Position numbers and translations under genes: made by a program
Source: Haemophilus haemolyticus_L
Lineage (GTDB): Bacteria > Pseudomonadota > Gammaproteobacteria > Enterobacterales > Pasteurellaceae
DNA: 64,000 nucleotides
Assembly: GCF_003490595.1 (NCBI RefSeq)
Contig: NZ_QQGY01000002.1
Coordinates: 124,001 to 188,000 of the forward strand
Reading direction: 5' to 3'
Shown: positions 61,808 to 64,000 of the stretch, in pieces
Layout: the number at the start of each line of letters is the position of its first letter
Position numbering within the stretch: position 1 is the stretch's first letter
Notes under the pieces: model-generated
What the model was told of the DNA's origin: nothing
Database searches by the model: none
Seen by the model: only the letters and a program-made list of their open reading frames with translations

Positions 61808-62976
61808 TAGTGTTCTCCTTTTGCTGCATTCACTGCTAATTCTGCGGCTTGTTGTAAACTGTGTGCGGTAAGAATATTAACGTCGCTTTCCGCTAAAATT
61901 TGGCGACCGATTTCAGCATTCGTTCCTTCTAATCGCACAACCACAGGCACTCTCACGCCCACTTCATTTACTGCAGCAATCACGCCTTCAGCAATCAAAT
62001 CACAACGAACAATGCCACCAAAAATATTCACTAAAATCACTTTAACGGAAGGATCGGTTAAAATGATTTTGAACGCTTCAGCAACCCGCTCTTTCGTTGC
62101 ACCACCACCGACATCAAGAAAATTCGCAGGCTTCCCACCATAGAGTTTCACAATATCCATGGTGCCCATTGCAAGCCCAGCCCCGTTTACCATACAACCA
62201 ATATCGCCCTCTAAAGCCACATAGTTTAACTGGAATTTTTCAGCTTCTGCTTCACGAGCATCATTTTGAGTTAAATCTTGCAGTGCCAATAAATCTTTAT
62301 GGCGAAATAAAGCGTTATCATCAACAGATATTTTGGCATCGAGACAAACCAAATTGCCTTGTTTAGTGAGGACAAGCGGATTGACTTCCACTAAAGATAA
62401 ATCTTTTTCTAAAAACAAACGAGATAAGCCCATAAAGATATCGGTAAACTGTTTGTTTTGCGCACCACTTAACCCTAATTTAAACGCCAATTCACGGCCT
62501 TGATAAGGCAATCCTCCAAATAAAGGATCAACGGTGACTTTGTGGAGTAAGTGCGGTGAATTTTGCGCGACTTCTTCAATATTCATTCCCCCAGCAGGAG
62601 AAGCAATAAACATAACTTTTTGAGAGGCGCGATCAACAACCGCACTTAAGTAAAATTCTTTATCAATATCGCAAGTTTCTTCAAAATAAATCTGGTTTAC
62701 TGGCTGACCCAATTTATCCGTTTGAAAAGTGACTAAACGTTGTCCTAGCCATTTTTCTGCAAAAGATCTTGCTTCCTTTACATCGTGCACTAATTTAACG
62801 CCACCTGCTTTACCACGCCCCCCCGCATGAACTTGGCATTTCGCCGCCCACTTATCGCCTGAAAGTTGAGCCAGTACCAAATCGACTTCATCAACAGATT
62901 GACAGACCGCCCCATTTTTTACGGGTAATCCATAATGCTCAAATAGTTGTTTTGCTTGGTATTCGTGTAAATTCAT
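61807..62976 (-). CDS. sucC: Succinyl-CoA synthetase beta subunit
   Basis: ADP-forming type beta subunit, 389 residues (E. coli 388). ATP-grasp domain (MNLHEYQAKQLFEHYGLP start, VHAGGRGKAGGVKLV) and C-terminal flavodoxin-like domain (NIFGGIVRCDLIAEG). It is the first gene of sucCD. Uptake sequences at 62549 and 62639 in opposite orientation are inside. rlmM ends 35 bp upstream on the same strand. Confidence 0.98.
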   Translation of the reverse strand: MNLHEYQAKQLFEHYGLPVKNGAVCQSVDEVDLVLAQLSGDKWAAKCQVHAGGRGKAGGVKLVHDVKEARSFAEKWLGQRLVTFQTDKLGQPVNQIYFEETCDIDKEFYLSAVVDRASQKVMFIASPAGGMNIEEVAQNSPHLLHKVTVDPLFGGLPYQGRELAFKLGLSGAQNKQFTDIFMGLSRLFLEKDLSLVEVNPLVLTKQGNLVCLDAKISVDDNALFRHKDLLALQDLTQNDAREAEAEKFQLNYVALEGDIGCMVNGAGLAMGTMDIVKLYGGKPANFLDVGGGATKERVAEAFKIILTDPSVKVILVNIFGGIVRCDLIAEGVIAAVNEVGVRVPVVVRLEGTNAEIGRQILAESDVNILTAHSLQQAAELAVNAAKGEH

Positions 62977-63011
62977 TCGCGACGTCCTTTTTGGTTATGA
63001 AAACAATTCAC

Positions 63012-64000
63012 TCAAGATTTTAATGCTATATGTACCGTGATTTCTTCACGATCGTGATATAAATGTTTTGCTTGAATATCAAAATTTAAATTCTGCTCCG
63101 CCAACATAACAGCCAAGTTTTCTAAACATAATATCACTTCTTGATAACGTTTTTTCATCGGTAATTTTAAATTGAAGATGGTTTCTCGGCACCAACCATT
63201 CAACAACCATTTACCAATCAATAAAGAAATTCGACTTGGTTGTTCCACCATATCACAGACTAACCAATCCACTGTTTTCCTTTTTTGGGGTTGAAATTTA
63301 AAACCATCTTCCGCGCAATGTTCAATGCGCCCCGTATCATGCAAACTCGCCGCCATTTTTCCGTGATCAACTGCATAAACAAATAAACCGCGTTTGACCA
63401 ATTGATACGTCCAACCACCAGGGCAAGCCCCTAAATCAACGCCAATCATATTTTCATTTAAACGTTTATTCTCTTCTTTACGCGGAATAAAAGTCAAAAT
63501 AGCTTCTTCTAGTTTTAACGTGGAGCGACTCGGCGCATCTGCCGGAAATTTTAAACGAGGGATTCCCATAAAATGGGGGGAATGATTATCCACATAAGAA
63601 TATCCCACATAGCAGCAATTCGGTTTTACAAAAAAACAATGTAAAAATTGACCGCTCTTTTGAGTCGCTTTTGCAGAAAGCCAACCTTGTTTTTTCAATG
63701 CCTGACGTAAAGGCACAGTAAATTTACGACAAAAAGTGGAAAGCTCCTTCGCTTCATTTGTATCTGCAGTTTCTACAAAAAGTTCGTTAGATTTAGCAAA
63801 ATTAACTTGTTGTGATAATTCTTCAAATGCTGCCACGATGGGACTAATACGATCAGCGGGATCTAAATCTTCCAATAAATCAGAAACCACAATCATCTGA
63901 CGAGCAAAAATCAAACGGTTAAAAGGAATGTCTCGAGCAAGGCGATCAGCCTCATTAGGTTGATAACATTCAAAAATGACATAGCCTGAATTATCTTGTA
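63012..64000 (-). CDS. rlmM: 23S rRNA (cytidine(2498)-2'-O)-methyltransferase RlmM (5' end outside window)
   Basis: It 2'-O-methylates C2498 of 23S rRNA. The open frame runs off the right edge, so the N-terminus (about 30 residues) is missing. Visible are the THUMP-like N-terminal part (GYVIFECYQPNEADRLARDI), the Rossmann methyltransferase motif GVDLGACPGGWTYQLVKRG, VDWLVCDMVEQPSRI and the C-terminal DREEITVHI. A TTG at 63914 is internal, not the start. Confidence 0.95.
   Translation of the reverse strand, partial: QDNSGYVIFECYQPNEADRLARDIPFNRLIFARQMIVVSDLLEDLDPADRISPIVAAFEELSQQVNFAKSNELFVETADTNEAKELSTFCRKFTVPLRQALKKQGWLSAKATQKSGQFLHCFFVKPNCCYVGYSYVDNHSPHFMGIPRLKFPADAPSRSTLKLEEAILTFIPRKEENKRLNENMIGVDLGACPGGWTYQLVKRGLFVYAVDHGKMAASLHDTGRIEHCAEDGFKFQPQKRKTVDWLVCDMVEQPSRISLLIGKWLLNGWCRETIFNLKLPMKKRYQEVILCLENLAVMLAEQNLNFDIQAKHLYHDREEITVHIALKS

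Larger units (their letters stand above)
809..62647. repeat. Dispersed DNA-uptake sequences (AAGTGCGGT), 53 copies counted by eye
   Basis: Start positions of the plus orientation: 3030, 5693, 6452, 12057, 15994, 17616, 23092, 32893, 40214, 41018, 41929, 43003, 43933, 44316, 48702, 50120, 50847, 54744, 56356, 58169, 60094, 60918, 62549. Of the minus orientation (ACCGCACTT): 809, 3187, 7381, 7972, 9366, 10079, 11645, 14580, 18207, 21102, 24691, 26656, 28162, 28994, 31866, 35355, 37678, 39531, 43205, 47703, 48250, 48457, 49291, 50767, 51086, 54720, 56386, 58935, 59989, 62639. Each is 9 bp. They are recognised by the competence machinery of Haemophilus. Confidence 0.95.

Noticed and set aside
63912..63914. 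TTG start for rlmM inside the window
   Set aside because: The frame stays open and conserved (GYVIFECYQP) to the window edge, so the gene begins beyond it.
1..64000. CRISPR arrays, tRNA or rRNA genes, transposases, prophage genes
   Set aside because: No regular direct repeat-spacer pattern, cloverleaf-like CCA ends, transposase or phage-like proteins were seen; repeated short words are uptake sequences or short palindromes.

Overview
The window is chromosomal DNA of Haemophilus influenzae or a very close relative. The 9-base DNA-uptake core AAGTGCGGT (or its complement) occurs at least 53 times by eye in 64 kb. The proteins look like H. influenzae proteins, and the gene order uvrB ... dnaJ/dnaK ... 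aceEF-lpdA ... rpsA ... lysS ... ackA-pta ... sucCD-rlmM matches my recollection of the Rd chromosome around HI1247 to HI1195. No rRNA, tRNA, insertion sequence, prophage or CRISPR array is visible. Almost everything is housekeeping. Genes cut by the window edges are uvrB (left) and rlmM (right).

Layout. 1-12 kb: uvrB, an LTA-synthase/sulfatase-like membrane enzyme, malic enzyme maeB, a DUF1919 protein, rsuA with a Bcr-type exporter, a pair of overlapping membrane-protein genes, a YicG/TRIC-type channel and proA. 12-18 kb: dnaJ and dnaK, separated by a GyrI-like gene, a palindromic repeat and a terminator; then a DUF945 protein and mgsA. 18-30 kb: the pyruvate dehydrogenase genes aceE-aceF-lpdA, apt-dnaX, upp-uraA-hda. 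30-36 kb (minus strand): cmk-rpsA-ihfB-lapA-lapB-pyrF-yciH. 36-45 kb: the haem receptor gene hup with a Fur-type site, then mtnN, a DsbA-like gene, recJ and dsbC on the minus strand, and prfB (with its programmed frameshift) and lysS on the plus strand. 45-55 kb: mdh divergent from argR, a TIGR01777 epimerase, purF-cvpA, yfbV divergent from ackA-pta. 54-64 kb: smrB, prmB, an MFS transporter, a small membrane protein, cysB-rluB-yciO, sucC-sucD and rlmM.

Metabolic theme. maeB, aceEF-lpdA and ackA-pta together convert malate to pyruvate, acetyl-CoA, acetyl phosphate and acetate. mdh and sucCD belong to the C4-dicarboxylate side of the TCA cycle. mgsA is a methylglyoxal bypass. upp, uraA, pyrF, purF and apt cover nucleotide salvage and synthesis.

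Most interesting observations. (1) At 42212-42280, in the dsbC-recJ gap, a 22-codon hydrophobic peptide with a good ribosome-binding site resembles the Ibs toxins of enteric type I toxin-antitoxin systems. An otherwise unexplained minus-strand terminator lies at 42079-42098, where an antisense RNA could end. (2) dnaX holds an A7 run followed four bases later by a perfect hairpin, with a stop ten codons on in the -1 frame: a candidate programmed frameshift making a gamma-like subunit. (3) The dnaK-dnaJ unit is interrupted. (4) Several short palindromic intergenic repeats occur, and uptake sequences are missing from the genes expected to be most highly expressed.
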